Source of the DNA: DATCYX01 sp963714425
GTDB taxonomy: Bacteria > Chloroflexota > Anaerolineae > Anaerolineales > UBA4823
DNA length: 64,000 nucleotides
Reading direction: 5' to 3'
Assembly (NCBI GenBank): GCA_963714425.1
Contig: CAVQOI010000010.1
Span: 248,001 to 312,000, forward strand
The position numbers and the translations under genes are program-made. Within the stretch, counting starts at the first letter, position 1. Each line of letters begins with the position of its first letter. The notes beneath the pieces were generated by a model. That model saw nothing but the letters and a program-made list of their open reading frames with translations. It searched no databases and was not told the origin of the DNA. Positions 27,490 through 36,702 of this stretch are shown here, in pieces.

Positions 27490-28359
27490 ATGAAAACAAA
27501 AACCTTAATCCCATTCCTGGCGTTGTCCTTTGGCTTAACCTGGGGTCTTGCAGCGATCCTCATGTTGTTCTACGACCAGATCGTCGCTATTTTCGGCGAA
27601 ATCGGTATGACCAACCCCTTGATCATACTTATGGTGTACGCACCCGGCATTGCGGGCATCTTTTTGGTCTGGCAGCAGGCCGGTTTCAAGGGCCTAGGAA
27701 GTTTCTTCAAGCGGCTGACTTTGTGGCAAGCCCCAGCCGCATGGTGGGCATTCTTGCTTTTAGGAATTCCGCTTATTGTTTATGCTGGGGCGGCTATCAA
27801 GGGCACCATTACTGAACCTTTCCCCTTCACCCCCTGGTATCAGGTCTTCCCGGCTATCGCACTGGCCTTGTTTCTCGGACCCATCGAGGAGTTCGGCTGG
27901 CGCGGCTTTGCCCAGCCTCTTCTCCAACGAAAGTTCTCTCCGTTTTGGTCTGCTGTGATCTTGGGATGTATTTGGGGTGTCTGGCATATCCCATCATTCC
28001 TAGGCAGCGGCACACCCCAAAGCGCCTGGGATTTCGGCCCATTCTTCATCGGCATCGTGGCGATAACCGTCATCCTAACGCCGTTATTCAATGTTTCAAA
28101 GGGCAGCTTGCTGATCTCTGCCTTGTTTCACTTCCAGGTGATGAACCCCATCTTTCCAGATGCTCAACCTTGGGACATTCTCCTGTTCATCATCGCTGCC
28201 GTAGTCGTCGTCTGGTTGAACCGCGACAAGATGTTCAAACTTGGGGAAGGGATAACGGAGGTACTTATGCCCGAAGGTGATACTGACTTTTCTAGATTGA
28301 ATAGCAATCCAGAGGGTGATGAGCTGGTGAATAATCCTCTCGTCACTGAAGCCAGTTGA
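27490..28359 (+). CDS. CPBP-family intramembrane metalloprotease
   Basis: 289 residues, about seven to eight membrane helices. All CPBP motifs are present: EEFGWRGF (Glu133-Glu134, Arg138), IWGVWHIPSF (His166) and ALFHFQVMN (His214, Asn219). Bacterial relatives process prenylated peptides, confer bacteriocin immunity or cleave anti-sigma factors; the substrate here is unknown. A C-terminal tail of about 40 residues is soluble. CAGGAG upstream supports ATG at 27490. Confidence 0.85.
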   Translation: MKTKTLIPFLALSFGLTWGLAAILMLFYDQIVAIFGEIGMTNPLIILMVYAPGIAGIFLVWQQAGFKGLGSFFKRLTLWQAPAAWWAFLLLGIPLIVYAGAAIKGTITEPFPFTPWYQVFPAIALALFLGPIEEFGWRGFAQPLLQRKFSPFWSAVILGCIWGVWHIPSFLGSGTPQSAWDFGPFFIGIVAITVILTPLFNVSKGSLLISALFHFQVMNPIFPDAQPWDILLFIIAAVVVVWLNRDKMFKLGEGITEVLMPEGDTDFSRLNSNPEGDELVNNPLVTEAS

Positions 28360-28447
28360 TCCTGCAGGAAGACTGAACTTGTACCTTGCAGCCCACCTTG
28401 AGGGTGAATGGTAGCGACCTTCGCCCTCAAGGTTTCCGGGATGATCA

Positions 28448-29767
28448 ATGAGAAATTCAGGAACTCGCATGGCAACCCAATTTTCACTCAAAGACGGCAA
28501 ACTCTGGAAAACCCGCTTCTTCACAATCTGGGGAGGGCAGGCGATTTCATTGCTGGGCAGCCAGCTTGTCCAGTTTGCTCTGATCTGGCACCTGACTATC
28601 ACGACAGGTTCAGCCACGGTGCTGGCAACGGCTTCCCTGGTCGGGATGCTGCCCGGCGTGATCTTGGGTCCCTTCGTGGGCACCTTGGTGGATCGTTGGA
28701 ACCGCCGCCTCATCATGTTGCTGGCCGACAGCCTGATCGCCCTGGCGACCATCGCCCTGGCGATCTTGTTCGCTCTGGATGCCATGCAGATCTGGCACAT
28801 CTACGTGGTGATGTTCATCCGCTCGCTGGCCGGGAGTTTCCATGGAAACGCCATGAGCGCCTCGACTTCGCTGATGGTGCCGGTCGAAAACCTGACCCGC
28901 ATCCAGGGAATTAATCAAATGCTCAATGGCGGCTTGAATGTGGTGTCCGCTCCCCTGGGTGCCCTCCTGCTGGAAGTGTTGCCAATCCAGGGCATCCTGG
29001 CTATCGATGTTGTTACCGCCTTGTTTGCCATTTTACCCTTATGCTTCATCGCCATTCCCCAGCCGGAACGCATCGCGCAGAAAAAATTGCAGCCCGAATC
29101 CCAAACTACAGTCTGGCAGGATTTCAACGCGGGTCTCCGTTACCTGTTGGGCTGGCCCGGCTTATTGATCATTGGCCTGATGACGGTGGGAATCAATTTC
29201 ACCATTATCCCAGCGTTTTCACTGCTGCCCCTGATGGTCAAGGATTATTTTGGCGGTAATGCCATCCAGCTTGGTTGGGTGGAATCAGCGATGGGGATTG
29301 GCGTTTTCGCGGGTGGAGCCCTGCTGGGCGCCTGGGGCGGCTTCCAGCGCAAAATCCTGACATCGATGCTGGGCTTGATGGGCATGGGGGTCGGAACCCT
29401 GGTTTTAGCCCTAGCCCCGGCTTCGGTCCTCTCTCTGGCTGTTGGGGGCGCTTTCCTGGTCGGTCTGGCCAGCCCCCTCACGATGGGGCCGTTTATGGCC
29501 GTGATCCAGTCCACCGTTGACCCGGATATTCAGGCCCGCATCCTATCCCTGTTGTGGAGCATCGGCGGCGGGATGGCACCGATTGGTCTGATGGTTGCTG
29601 GACCGGTAGCCGACCGGTTTGGGATTCAATCCTGGTTCTACCTCGGCGGGGCACTATGTATTTTCATGTGTCTGGTTGGCTTGTGCATCCCTGCTGTGAT
29701 GAAGATCGAAGAAGAACGAAGTGCTGCGCACAATGATCTCGCCGCTGGAATTGTACAAGCCGTGTAA
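28448..29767 (+). CDS. MFS transporter, probable drug or siderophore exporter
   Basis: 439 residues with about 12 membrane helices and the MFS loop 2-3 motif in GTLVDRWNRRLIM. Overall pattern is that of EntS/MFS_3-type exporters. Start may be ATG at 28448 or the internal ATG at 28469. It lies within the accessory membrane-protein cluster; the substrate is unknown. Confidence 0.85.
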   Translation: MRNSGTRMATQFSLKDGKLWKTRFFTIWGGQAISLLGSQLVQFALIWHLTITTGSATVLATASLVGMLPGVILGPFVGTLVDRWNRRLIMLLADSLIALATIALAILFALDAMQIWHIYVVMFIRSLAGSFHGNAMSASTSLMVPVENLTRIQGINQMLNGGLNVVSAPLGALLLEVLPIQGILAIDVVTALFAILPLCFIAIPQPERIAQKKLQPESQTTVWQDFNAGLRYLLGWPGLLIIGLMTVGINFTIIPAFSLLPLMVKDYFGGNAIQLGWVESAMGIGVFAGGALLGAWGGFQRKILTSMLGLMGMGVGTLVLALAPASVLSLAVGGAFLVGLASPLTMGPFMAVIQSTVDPDIQARILSLLWSIGGGMAPIGLMVAGPVADRFGIQSWFYLGGALCIFMCLVGLCIPAVMKIEEERSAAHNDLAAGIVQAV

Positions 29768-29802
29768 TGAATTTCTGATTCTATTTTCAATTAGAGCAAC
29801 GC

Positions 29803-30320
29803 ATGAAAACCACAACCATCACCCTCGTTTTGTTTGCCCTTATCCTCACTGCTTGCGGTGTGGGCATTCGTCTCAGCACCGATTTGGGCAACGGTGAAAG
29901 TGCAGCCGTCGAAATCGCGGACTTCGAACTTCCCGCCGGGTACTACGCCGATTTTAGATCTTATGCCATGGGCTATACAGTGGCAGCTTACAGCCGCGGG
30001 ACTGGCCCCAGCCACCTGTACCTGATCCAATCTGACGACGAATCCGATGCCGAAAAACTTACGCAAGTTCTGGGTGAACTCGTCGTTGGTTCCGGCGATC
30101 CCCAGACCCGGATGACGGTCATCGAAACTCGTTCCGTTATCGTGCGCGGGGGGAAAGCACCCTGTTGATCAGCGATGCGGTCGATTCCGAAGGCGTTTCT
30201 TACCGCCAGGCCGCGCTGGGTTTTCCGGGCAATGGCGGGCAAACCCTCCTTGCGTTCTCAGAGCCCATCGAAAACTGGGATCAGGCTAGCGTGGACACCT
30301 TGATTTCATCTATACATTAA
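29803..30320 (+). pseudogene. Small lipoprotein gene frameshifted in a G-tract
   Basis: The first frame (29803-30168) encodes a signal with lipobox LILTAC and then about 100 residues ending after VIVRGGKAPC. Directly downstream another frame continues naturally with ESTLLISDAVDSEG and runs to TAA at 30318-30320. The switch falls in a run of six G (30148-30153); a seventh G would restore one frame of 172 residues. It is either a sequencing deletion, a real mutation or a phase-variable tract. The function is unknown. Confidence 0.7.
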
Positions 30321-30332
30321 AGGAACCCCATC

Positions 30333-31484
30333 ATGCAATCAGCAATCTCATCCAAGCAACACACTCGAAACATCAAAACAAAACCATCCAAAAAACGAAA
30401 TTTAATCACCTACATTCTTATCCCCATCCTGTTGTTAATTGCCTTTGTGCTGTACTCCCAGTGGCGGGCCCATACCCCTCCCATCCTGGGAAGTGACGGC
30501 CAGCCGCTGCCCAACAGTATCGCCTCCCTGGAGAAAGTGAAGCTGGGCGGCGTGGATCAATGGTTGATCCTGCGCGGCGAGGATGTCAACAAACCGGTGC
30601 TACTGTTCCTATCCGGCGGGCCAGGAGCAAGCGAAGCCGCACGTGTGCTGCGCTTCAACCAGGCGCTGGAAAAACATTTCGTGGTTGCCATTTGGGAGCA
30701 GCGCGGCTGCGGCAAGTCGTACCCATCGCTCAACCCAAAAGCAGACCTGACCATCGATCAATACACATCGGACATCATAGAACTAACTGATTTGCTGCGC
30801 GCCCGTTTCGATGAGCAGAAGATTTACCTGGTTGGCCATTCATGGGGCACCATTATCGGTGTGCGCGCGGTCCAGGAACGCCCAGATCTCTTCCATGCCT
30901 ATGTCGGCACGTCTCAGATGGTGGATGTAGCCGAAACCGATCAAATTATTTTCGAGATGGTGATGGATCATTCCCAAAAGACTGGCGATACTAAATTTGT
31001 GGAAACCCTTCAAAAACAAGGTCCGCCTCCCTATTTTGGGAAGAGTCCCATCAAACCGTATGCCACCCTGTTCGGGCGTGAGTACGCCATTTTCGAGGTC
31101 CCCAATATCCAAGACCCGGAATACCGGGCCGATGGTGACGCCATGCTGCTGATGCTCAAACAACCCGAATATGGCTGGCTCGACCGGCTCTACTATCTGC
31201 TCGGCTTGATGAATACTTTCAACATTGTTTACCCGCAGTTGCAGGACATAGATTTTCGCCAGGATGCTGCCAGCCTCTCCTTACCGGTCTACATCATCTT
31301 GGGGCGCCACGACATGAACAATCCTTCCCAGATCCCGGAAGAATATTTCAACCTGCTGCAGGCTCCGAGCAAACAGCTATATTTCTTCGAGGACTCCGGT
31401 CATGGCATGATCTGGGAAGAAGCTGATCTTTTCCATGAAATCATGGTCAATACGGTTCTTCCAGAAACGTATGGTGACAAGTAG
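30333..31484 (+). CDS. Membrane-anchored alpha/beta hydrolase, S33/proline iminopeptidase-like
   Basis: 383 residues. A basic N-terminus and one membrane helix (about 24-42) precede the hydrolase fold. The oxyanion region LSGGPGAS, the WEQRGCGKSYP segment and the nucleophile elbow LVGHSWGT (Ser170) are S33-type. Candidate acid and base lie in ILGRHDMNNP and DSGHGMIWEE. AAAGGAACC supports ATG at 30333. It has a paralogue at 32638-33804. Catalysis on the outer face of the membrane is likely. Confidence 0.85.
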   Translation: MQSAISSKQHTRNIKTKPSKKRNLITYILIPILLLIAFVLYSQWRAHTPPILGSDGQPLPNSIASLEKVKLGGVDQWLILRGEDVNKPVLLFLSGGPGASEAARVLRFNQALEKHFVVAIWEQRGCGKSYPSLNPKADLTIDQYTSDIIELTDLLRARFDEQKIYLVGHSWGTIIGVRAVQERPDLFHAYVGTSQMVDVAETDQIIFEMVMDHSQKTGDTKFVETLQKQGPPPYFGKSPIKPYATLFGREYAIFEVPNIQDPEYRADGDAMLLMLKQPEYGWLDRLYYLLGLMNTFNIVYPQLQDIDFRQDAASLSLPVYIILGRHDMNNPSQIPEEYFNLLQAPSKQLYFFEDSGHGMIWEEADLFHEIMVNTVLPETYGDK

Positions 31485-31518
31485 CCCCAGTAGTTATTCC
31501 AGATACAGGATTGGGAAC

Positions 31519-32355
31519 ATGACAACCACGCATCAAACGATAACCCTTCACACCATAAAGGCCGAGCGACCATTTTCTTTGCGCACCTACTTGCTGCTCA
31601 TCTTCGCCCTTTCGTGGCCACCGCAAATTGCCTACGCCATTTGGGGGAACACCCCTACCAGTGGCTTTCTGTTGAGCTCACTTTCGATGGTCATGGTCAC
31701 GGTTGGCACCTTCATTGCGGGTCGCTACGTCTTTCGAGATGGCTTCAAAAACATGGGCTGGCGATGGGGCAAGCCGAAACACTATCTCGCTGTATTTGCC
31801 CTGGCACTTTTCATCTTTGGCATGCCAGTCTTACTCGAAAACCTGCTTGGCCTGCACACCTTGCCCGCTGGCATATCTGTCCCGGCCATCCTTGGTAATT
31901 TTCTGGTCAGTTTTCTACTGACCATCATCCCTGGTTTTGGCGAGGAATTTGGCTGGCGAGCTTATCTGTTGCCGAGGTTGGCGCAGCGGCATAGCCTGCG
32001 TAAAGCTTTGCTGCTGCACGGGTTCATCTGGTGGGCATGGCACATCCCGGCTCTGGTTCGAATTGGCTTGCGCACCGAGACCACCGCAGCCACCCCTTGG
32101 CTTCCGGTTGTTGTGACTCTGCTGGTCAGCCTGATTCCGGCCACCATGAACGCCATACTCTTTGCTTATGTCTGGACAGCCAGTCAAAGCCTGGCTGTGG
32201 CCAGTGTGTATCACTCGGCCTATGACGAAGTACGCGATGCGCTTCAGCGGGGTATTGGCTTCGGGCCGCTGGTCAGCATCTGGGAGATGGCTGCAACTAC
32301 GATCTTTGGCGCGGTTTTGCTTTGGAAAGCCAACTGGAAAGCTCTAAGAACCTAA
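31519..32355 (+). CDS. CPBP-family intramembrane metalloprotease
   Basis: 278 residues from ATG at 31519; a longer frame overlaps the preceding gene and is not favoured. About seven membrane helices. Motifs: GEEFGWRAYLLPRL (Glu142-Glu143, Arg147), WWAWHIPALV (His175) and a later VYHSAYDEV. An intact CPBP active site is therefore likely. The substrate is unknown. The gap 32356-32637 holds the membrane-protein remnant described separately. Confidence 0.83.
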   Translation: MTTTHQTITLHTIKAERPFSLRTYLLLIFALSWPPQIAYAIWGNTPTSGFLLSSLSMVMVTVGTFIAGRYVFRDGFKNMGWRWGKPKHYLAVFALALFIFGMPVLLENLLGLHTLPAGISVPAILGNFLVSFLLTIIPGFGEEFGWRAYLLPRLAQRHSLRKALLLHGFIWWAWHIPALVRIGLRTETTAATPWLPVVVTLLVSLIPATMNAILFAYVWTASQSLAVASVYHSAYDEVRDALQRGIGFGPLVSIWEMAATTIFGAVLLWKANWKALRT

Positions 32356-32528
32356 AATATGGACGTGTAAAAAGCTGCGTTAGAAAGTGCCTTCGGCGCG
32401 GCATGCCACACACTGCAGGTTGGCGAAACGGTCCGGTTTTCAGGAAAATGAGCGATGGAAATCTGTGAATGCTAGTGGGAAATGCAAACGGCCTTTGTAG
32501 GCGGCTTTGCCGGTCAACTGGTTTGGCC

Positions 32529-32633
32529 TTGAATTTCCCCGGAAATATTAGTCTGGATGGCTGGTTTACGGCATTTACGTTAATTTTGTTTGCCTTAATC
32601 GGAAGAGCGTTGAGGGAAAATAAAGTTGAATAA
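32529..32633 (+). pseudogene. Possible C-terminal remnant of a small membrane protein
   Basis: In the 270-bp gap before the second S33-type hydrolase, one frame encodes SLDGWFTAFTLILFALIG and a charged end before TAA at 32631-32633. Just upstream, a different frame encodes VGGFAGQLVW. Together they look like a decayed small membrane protein, but no full gene or start can be assembled. Confidence 0.35.
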
Positions 32634-32637
32634 TAAG

Positions 32638-33804
32638 ATGAACGCGATCATGAATCAAACGATGAAATTCACCCATCAATCCCTCGGTCGGAAGGCAGGA
32701 CGAATTATGTTGATCATCATTTCCGCCATACTAGCTGGCATCTTAATTCTTGTTGGCTTATTGCTGGCGCTCAGTCCAGGCAAGCCAGAAACATTTCTCG
32801 ACGAAAACGGGAAGCCGCTGGCGGGCAGCATTTCCGAGAAGATCTTTGTCAATATCAACGGTGTGGAACAGGGAATGTTTATCAAGAGCAAAGATATTAA
32901 CAATCCAGTATTGCTTTTCGTGCATGGCGGCCCCGGCATGCCTGAGTACTGGCTTACGCAACGCTACCCAACCAGACTTGAAGACTACTTCACCGTAGTT
33001 TGGTGGGAACAGCGCGGCGCGGGACTTTCCTACAACCCTAATATTTCCTCAGAGACAATGACAGCGGAGCAATTTGTGTTCGACACGCTTGAAGTGACAA
33101 ATTACCTGCGTAAACGCTTCGGCAAAGACAAGATATACCTGATGGCACATTCGTGGGGTAGTTATATCGGTATCCAGGCGGCTGCGCAGAAGCCGGAGTT
33201 GTACTATGCCTACATAGGCATGGGCCAGATTTCGCATCAGATCCAATCTGAACAACTGGCGTATAAATATGCGCTTGAACAGTACAAAAAGAACGGAAAC
33301 ATTGATATGGTTCAAAGGCTAGAAGCAGCGCCCCCCACAATGACAGTCCCACTGCCAGCCGGATACGATGCACTGCGGGATGAATATATGCACAGTATCG
33401 GCATTGGCACGACCCGCGACATAAATTCGGTTGTTACAGGCATTTTTTTACCATCATGGCAGTTCCGAGAGTATACATTAGGAGAGAAGGTGAACCTATG
33501 GCGCGGGAAAATTTTCTCCCGCTCCCGTAGTTTCAACCTGTGGGATAAAATGCAAGCTACAGACCTGACCCAACTGGTGATAGAACTTGAGATTCCCGTA
33601 TATTTCCTTCATGGTAAATATGATTACACCTGCGCTTACCCACTAGCTAAGGATTATTTTGAGAAACTCAAGGCGCCTTTAAAGGGATTTTACACATTTG
33701 AGCAGTCTGCCCACAGCCCGATCTTTGAAGAGCCGGCAAAAATGTTGAAGATATTACAGGAAGATGTGCTGGCAAGAACCAATAACCTCGCCGACATAAA
33801 ATAA
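32638..33804 (+). CDS. Membrane-anchored alpha/beta hydrolase, S33-like, paralogue of the 30333 gene
   Basis: About 388 residues with one N-terminal membrane helix. The hydrolase core carries FVHGGPGMPEYW, WWEQRGAGLSYNP and LMAHSWGSYIG. The last has Ala where the usual first Gly of the nucleophile elbow stands. Candidate acid and base are in LHGKYDYTC and EQSAHSPIFEE. It shares layout and motif order with the hydrolase at 30333-31484, indicating duplication. Several starts are possible (TTG 32626, ATG 32638, 32650 or 32662). Confidence 0.82.
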   Translation: MNAIMNQTMKFTHQSLGRKAGRIMLIIISAILAGILILVGLLLALSPGKPETFLDENGKPLAGSISEKIFVNINGVEQGMFIKSKDINNPVLLFVHGGPGMPEYWLTQRYPTRLEDYFTVVWWEQRGAGLSYNPNISSETMTAEQFVFDTLEVTNYLRKRFGKDKIYLMAHSWGSYIGIQAAAQKPELYYAYIGMGQISHQIQSEQLAYKYALEQYKKNGNIDMVQRLEAAPPTMTVPLPAGYDALRDEYMHSIGIGTTRDINSVVTGIFLPSWQFREYTLGEKVNLWRGKIFSRSRSFNLWDKMQATDLTQLVIELEIPVYFLHGKYDYTCAYPLAKDYFEKLKAPLKGFYTFEQSAHSPIFEEPAKMLKILQEDVLARTNNLADIK

Positions 33805-33827
33805 TCGATTTAAATAGCGGAACCAAC

Positions 33828-34694
33828 ATGAACTTCGAAACTATAAAGCTCTATCTGGAAAAACCAGCCCCTTTTACCTCGGGTGAAGCTCTCTTTTGGG
33901 ACGATCCGCATATATCCGAGCAAATGCTTACTGCCCACCTGAATCACAACAATGATCTCGCCAGCCGTCGCCCCGAGACGATTGAGCGCTCGGTCCACTG
34001 GCTGGTAGAAATCCTGTGTTTACATCCTGCCGCCAGGCTGCTCGATTTGGGGTGCGGGCCGGGGCTGTATGCTGCTCGCTTTGCGCAGCGCGGTTTCTCC
34101 GTCACCGGGATCGATTACTCGCGGCGTTCGATCGACTATGCTGTTGAATACGCCCAGCAACACGATCTGCAAATTCGTTACCGTTATGAGAATTATCTGG
34201 ACCTGAAAGATACAGCACAATATGATGCGGCTACATTGATTTATGGTGATTTCTGTACGTTTTCGCCCAGCCAGCGCCGCCAATTGCTCCAAAATGTTCA
34301 TCGAGCGCTCAAGCCGGGAGGTTATTTTGTGCTGGACGTTACCACCCGCAGGCATCGCCAGAGTCATGGCAGTGCGAACGGCTGGTACATGGCAGATGGA
34401 GGCTTTTGGAAGCCCGGATTGCATCTGGCTCTGGAGCAGGGATTTGACTACCCTGAGGGATCGATTTTTCTGGACCAGGTGATCGTGGTTGAAGCTGGCG
34501 GCGCGCTATCAGTCTACCGCATGTGGTTCCAGGATTTTACCCACGAGTCAATTACGAATGAACTAGAAGACGGGGGCTTCACTGTGAACAGTGTCTGGAA
34601 TGACCTGGCTGGTATGCCCTATACGGAAGACACCGACTGGATTGGTGTCATCGCTCAAAAAATGCTTGTCGACGAGGGCGGGAAGAAGGAATGA
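33828..34694 (+). CDS. Class I SAM-dependent methyltransferase
   Basis: 288 residues. The SAM-binding motif I is LLDLGCGPGLYAARFA, followed by the acidic motif II segment VTGIDYSRRSIDYA and a motif near LKPGGYFVLDVT. The N-terminal about 60 residues are a separate helical cap. The substrate is unknown. It overlaps the following CPBP gene by 4 bp (ATGA), so translation is coupled. Confidence 0.88.
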   Translation: MNFETIKLYLEKPAPFTSGEALFWDDPHISEQMLTAHLNHNNDLASRRPETIERSVHWLVEILCLHPAARLLDLGCGPGLYAARFAQRGFSVTGIDYSRRSIDYAVEYAQQHDLQIRYRYENYLDLKDTAQYDAATLIYGDFCTFSPSQRRQLLQNVHRALKPGGYFVLDVTTRRHRQSHGSANGWYMADGGFWKPGLHLALEQGFDYPEGSIFLDQVIVVEAGGALSVYRMWFQDFTHESITNELEDGGFTVNSVWNDLAGMPYTEDTDWIGVIAQKMLVDEGGKKE

Positions 34695-35536
34695 AGAGCA
34701 AACTCTGGCGTAGCAGAACATTGCTGCTGTTGGTAGGGGGGATTCTTGCCATATTTATCCTGCGCACATTGCTGGCTGTCAAATACAGCCTGCCGCGATT
34801 GGATGACTTGTTCACCGCAATTGCTGTGACGGGTTCGCTGGTGGTGCTGTTCATGGGGCATGGAAGTCTGCGCAGGAGCGATTGGGTCTCAGCTATTGCG
34901 CTGGGTAGTGTGGTCGGCGCAGGCATGCTTAACGCCACACTTTTCTCGCCGTATCCATTTTGGGGGGTGGTGGGCGACAACGTAAGGCAGGCGCTCATCA
35001 GGGGGTTATTCACAGCGCTGGCGGCCTTGGGCGGCATAGTGGTGATGCGCCAGGGCGGGCCTGTACTGTCGAGTGCCGCCAATGGTGAGTGGAAAAAACT
35101 CGGGGGTAGCCTTGTCCTGGGGTTAGTGGCAGGCGCGCCTCTGGCGCTGGTGAATCTCTATGCGCTCCAGCTAACCCAAGGTCGGACCCCAATCTGGCAG
35201 AACCCGCTGGCGTCAATGTTAGACGCGTTGCAGCCGGGTATTGTTGAAGAGGTGGTATATCGTTTTGCCTTCTTGGGGGTCCTCTGGCAGGCGCTGCGTA
35301 ATTCGCTGCCTGAGCACGCTGCCTGGGTATCGGGTCTACTGGCGCTGCTGGTGCATACGTTCTTGCATTTTGATGACCTGTTCTTGCAAGCGCCGCTGGT
35401 AGCACTAGGCATGGGGGTAGCGATGGCTGTCTTGTGGGGGCTTCCCTCGACAATCCTGGCGCTGCGCCGCGATCTCGAGTCGGCGATTGCCTTTCATTGG
35501 GTTCAAGATGTAGTGCGCTTTTTGGCGGGGTTTTGA
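34691..35536 (+). CDS. CPBP-family intramembrane protease-like protein
   Basis: 281 residues, about eight membrane helices. The CPBP motif EEVVYRFAFLG (Glu186-Glu187, Arg191) is clear. LLVHTFLHF (His222, His226) and AFHWVQDV (His269, Asp273) supply the other likely metal-site residues. It is the fourth CPBP-type protein in this stretch and is coupled to a methyltransferase. Confidence 0.75.
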   Translation: MKSKLWRSRTLLLLVGGILAIFILRTLLAVKYSLPRLDDLFTAIAVTGSLVVLFMGHGSLRRSDWVSAIALGSVVGAGMLNATLFSPYPFWGVVGDNVRQALIRGLFTALAALGGIVVMRQGGPVLSSAANGEWKKLGGSLVLGLVAGAPLALVNLYALQLTQGRTPIWQNPLASMLDALQPGIVEEVVYRFAFLGVLWQALRNSLPEHAAWVSGLLALLVHTFLHFDDLFLQAPLVALGMGVAMAVLWGLPSTILALRRDLESAIAFHWVQDVVRFLAGF

Positions 35537-35605
35537 TTTCAAATCACTGAAAGGTTGGCGGAAGCTTTTGCATCCAGGAGCGGTACTCACTAAACTTTAG
35601 AAATC

Positions 35606-35617
35606 CGACTAAAGTCG
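35606..35617 (+). promoter_or_regulatory. Crp/Fnr-type operator CGAC-TAAA-GTCG upstream of the cupin gene
   Basis: The palindrome CGAC-N4-GTCG lies 58 bp before the cupin ATG. TAGAGT (35641-35646), a -10-like hexamer, begins after a 23-bp gap, placing the site near -41.5. The same arrangement recurs at five other places in the window. Confidence 0.6.
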
Positions 35618-35675
35618 TGGAAAGATCTGGGGGAGGCGATTAGAGTCAGGCAAACGAATTGATTCGGAGGTGAAT

Positions 35676-35996
35676 ATGCCTGACACAGATTCTGAATACT
35701 ATTTCCCCAATACAAGCGCGAGAGCTGTCTTTGCAGCGGATGGTCCTCAGCCGCAATTTCTGATCGACACGCCCGGATTTAAATCGTTGGTTGTCGGTCT
35801 GGAGGCGGGCCAGCAGATTCCTCCCCATTCCGGGGAAACGGCAATGTATCATTTTCTCGCAGGCGAGGGTCTGATGACTGTGGGCGAGGAGGCTTTCCAG
35901 ATCTACTCTGGCGTCACGATCATAGCCCCGCATGGAGCATTGCGAGGCATAAAAGCAAAGACGCCGGTCGTATTTTTGGGTGCTAAAGGCGAATGA
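35676..35996 (+). CDS. Small cupin-domain protein
   Basis: 106 residues from ATG at 35676, which has GGAGG 6 bp upstream. The single cupin barrel shows IPPHSGETAMYHFLAGEG and an APHGALRGI motif, giving His residues suited to metal binding. It could be a small metal-binding sensor or enzyme. It heads a run of three plus-strand genes behind a CGAC-N4-GTCG site. Confidence 0.82.
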   Translation: MPDTDSEYYFPNTSARAVFAADGPQPQFLIDTPGFKSLVVGLEAGQQIPPHSGETAMYHFLAGEGLMTVGEEAFQIYSGVTIIAPHGALRGIKAKTPVVFLGAKGE

Positions 35997-36038
35997 TTGT
36001 GCTTGTCCATTATTCGTTGACTGGCAAAGGAGAAGAAA

Positions 36039-36422
36039 ATGAACAAAACCCTGTATCGAATCGCCGCAGTGCTGGCTCTTATCATCGGTGCGATGGCTGT
36101 CTTCGCAGGAGGGCAGGTTTTACTTGGCAAGATCCCTGACTACTACGTGATTGGTTGGCTGCCTGTATACAACTTCAGCATGGGAGTGCTATCCATCTTT
36201 GTCACCGCCATTCTTATTTGGAAGCTTAGCCCGTATGCATTGACAGCTGCGATCGCCACTTTCAGCGCGCACGCCCTGGTGATGCTCATCTTACAGATCG
36301 CCTATAGCGGCGTCGTTGCCATAGACAGCGTTGTGGCGATGACCATTCGTTTAATTGTCTGGCTCATCATTCTGGGGTTGCTATTCTTCGGGAAGGGCAA
36401 GAGAAAAGTGGTGGCTGGATAA
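36039..36422 (+). CDS. Small four-helix membrane protein
   Basis: 127 residues, almost entirely hydrophobic, with four predicted membrane helices and a basic C-terminus (GKGKRK). AAGGAGAAG supports ATG at 36039. No family recognised. It follows the cupin gene by 42 bp and is likely in the same operon. Confidence 0.75.
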   Translation: MNKTLYRIAAVLALIIGAMAVFAGGQVLLGKIPDYYVIGWLPVYNFSMGVLSIFVTAILIWKLSPYALTAAIATFSAHALVMLILQIAYSGVVAIDSVVAMTIRLIVWLIILGLLFFGKGKRKVVAG

Positions 36423-36468
36423 AACTCAACCGGTTTGGAAAATTGATAAATCTAGAGAGGAGCTCAAC

Positions 36469-36702
36469 ATGCAATTCGTAAAGTTTATGACCAGTGGTAT
36501 GGGGCGTGGGGCACGTATCGTCCTGGGGATCGTCATCATGTTCGTAGGGCTTATGGTTGTGCAGGGTACGTTCGGCACAATCCTGGCTGTGGTGGCTTTA
36601 GTCCCGATATCGGGCGGGCTCTTTGACTTCTGCCTGATAGGTTTTGCTATGGGCTACCCATTCAGAGGTCCTGAGGCGCGCAAGCAGCTGTCGGGTGAAT
36701 AG
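36469..36702 (+). CDS. DUF2892-type small membrane protein
   Basis: 77 residues from ATG at 36469, with GAGAGGAG upstream. The sequence MTSGMGRGARIVLGIVIM, two membrane helices and the terminal FAMGYPFRG match the DUF2892 membrane domain often found with or fused to rhodaneses. Its 3' end overlaps the convergent gene on the other strand by 41 bp. Confidence 0.75.
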   Translation: MQFVKFMTSGMGRGARIVLGIVIMFVGLMVVQGTFGTILAVVALVPISGGLFDFCLIGFAMGYPFRGPEARKQLSGE

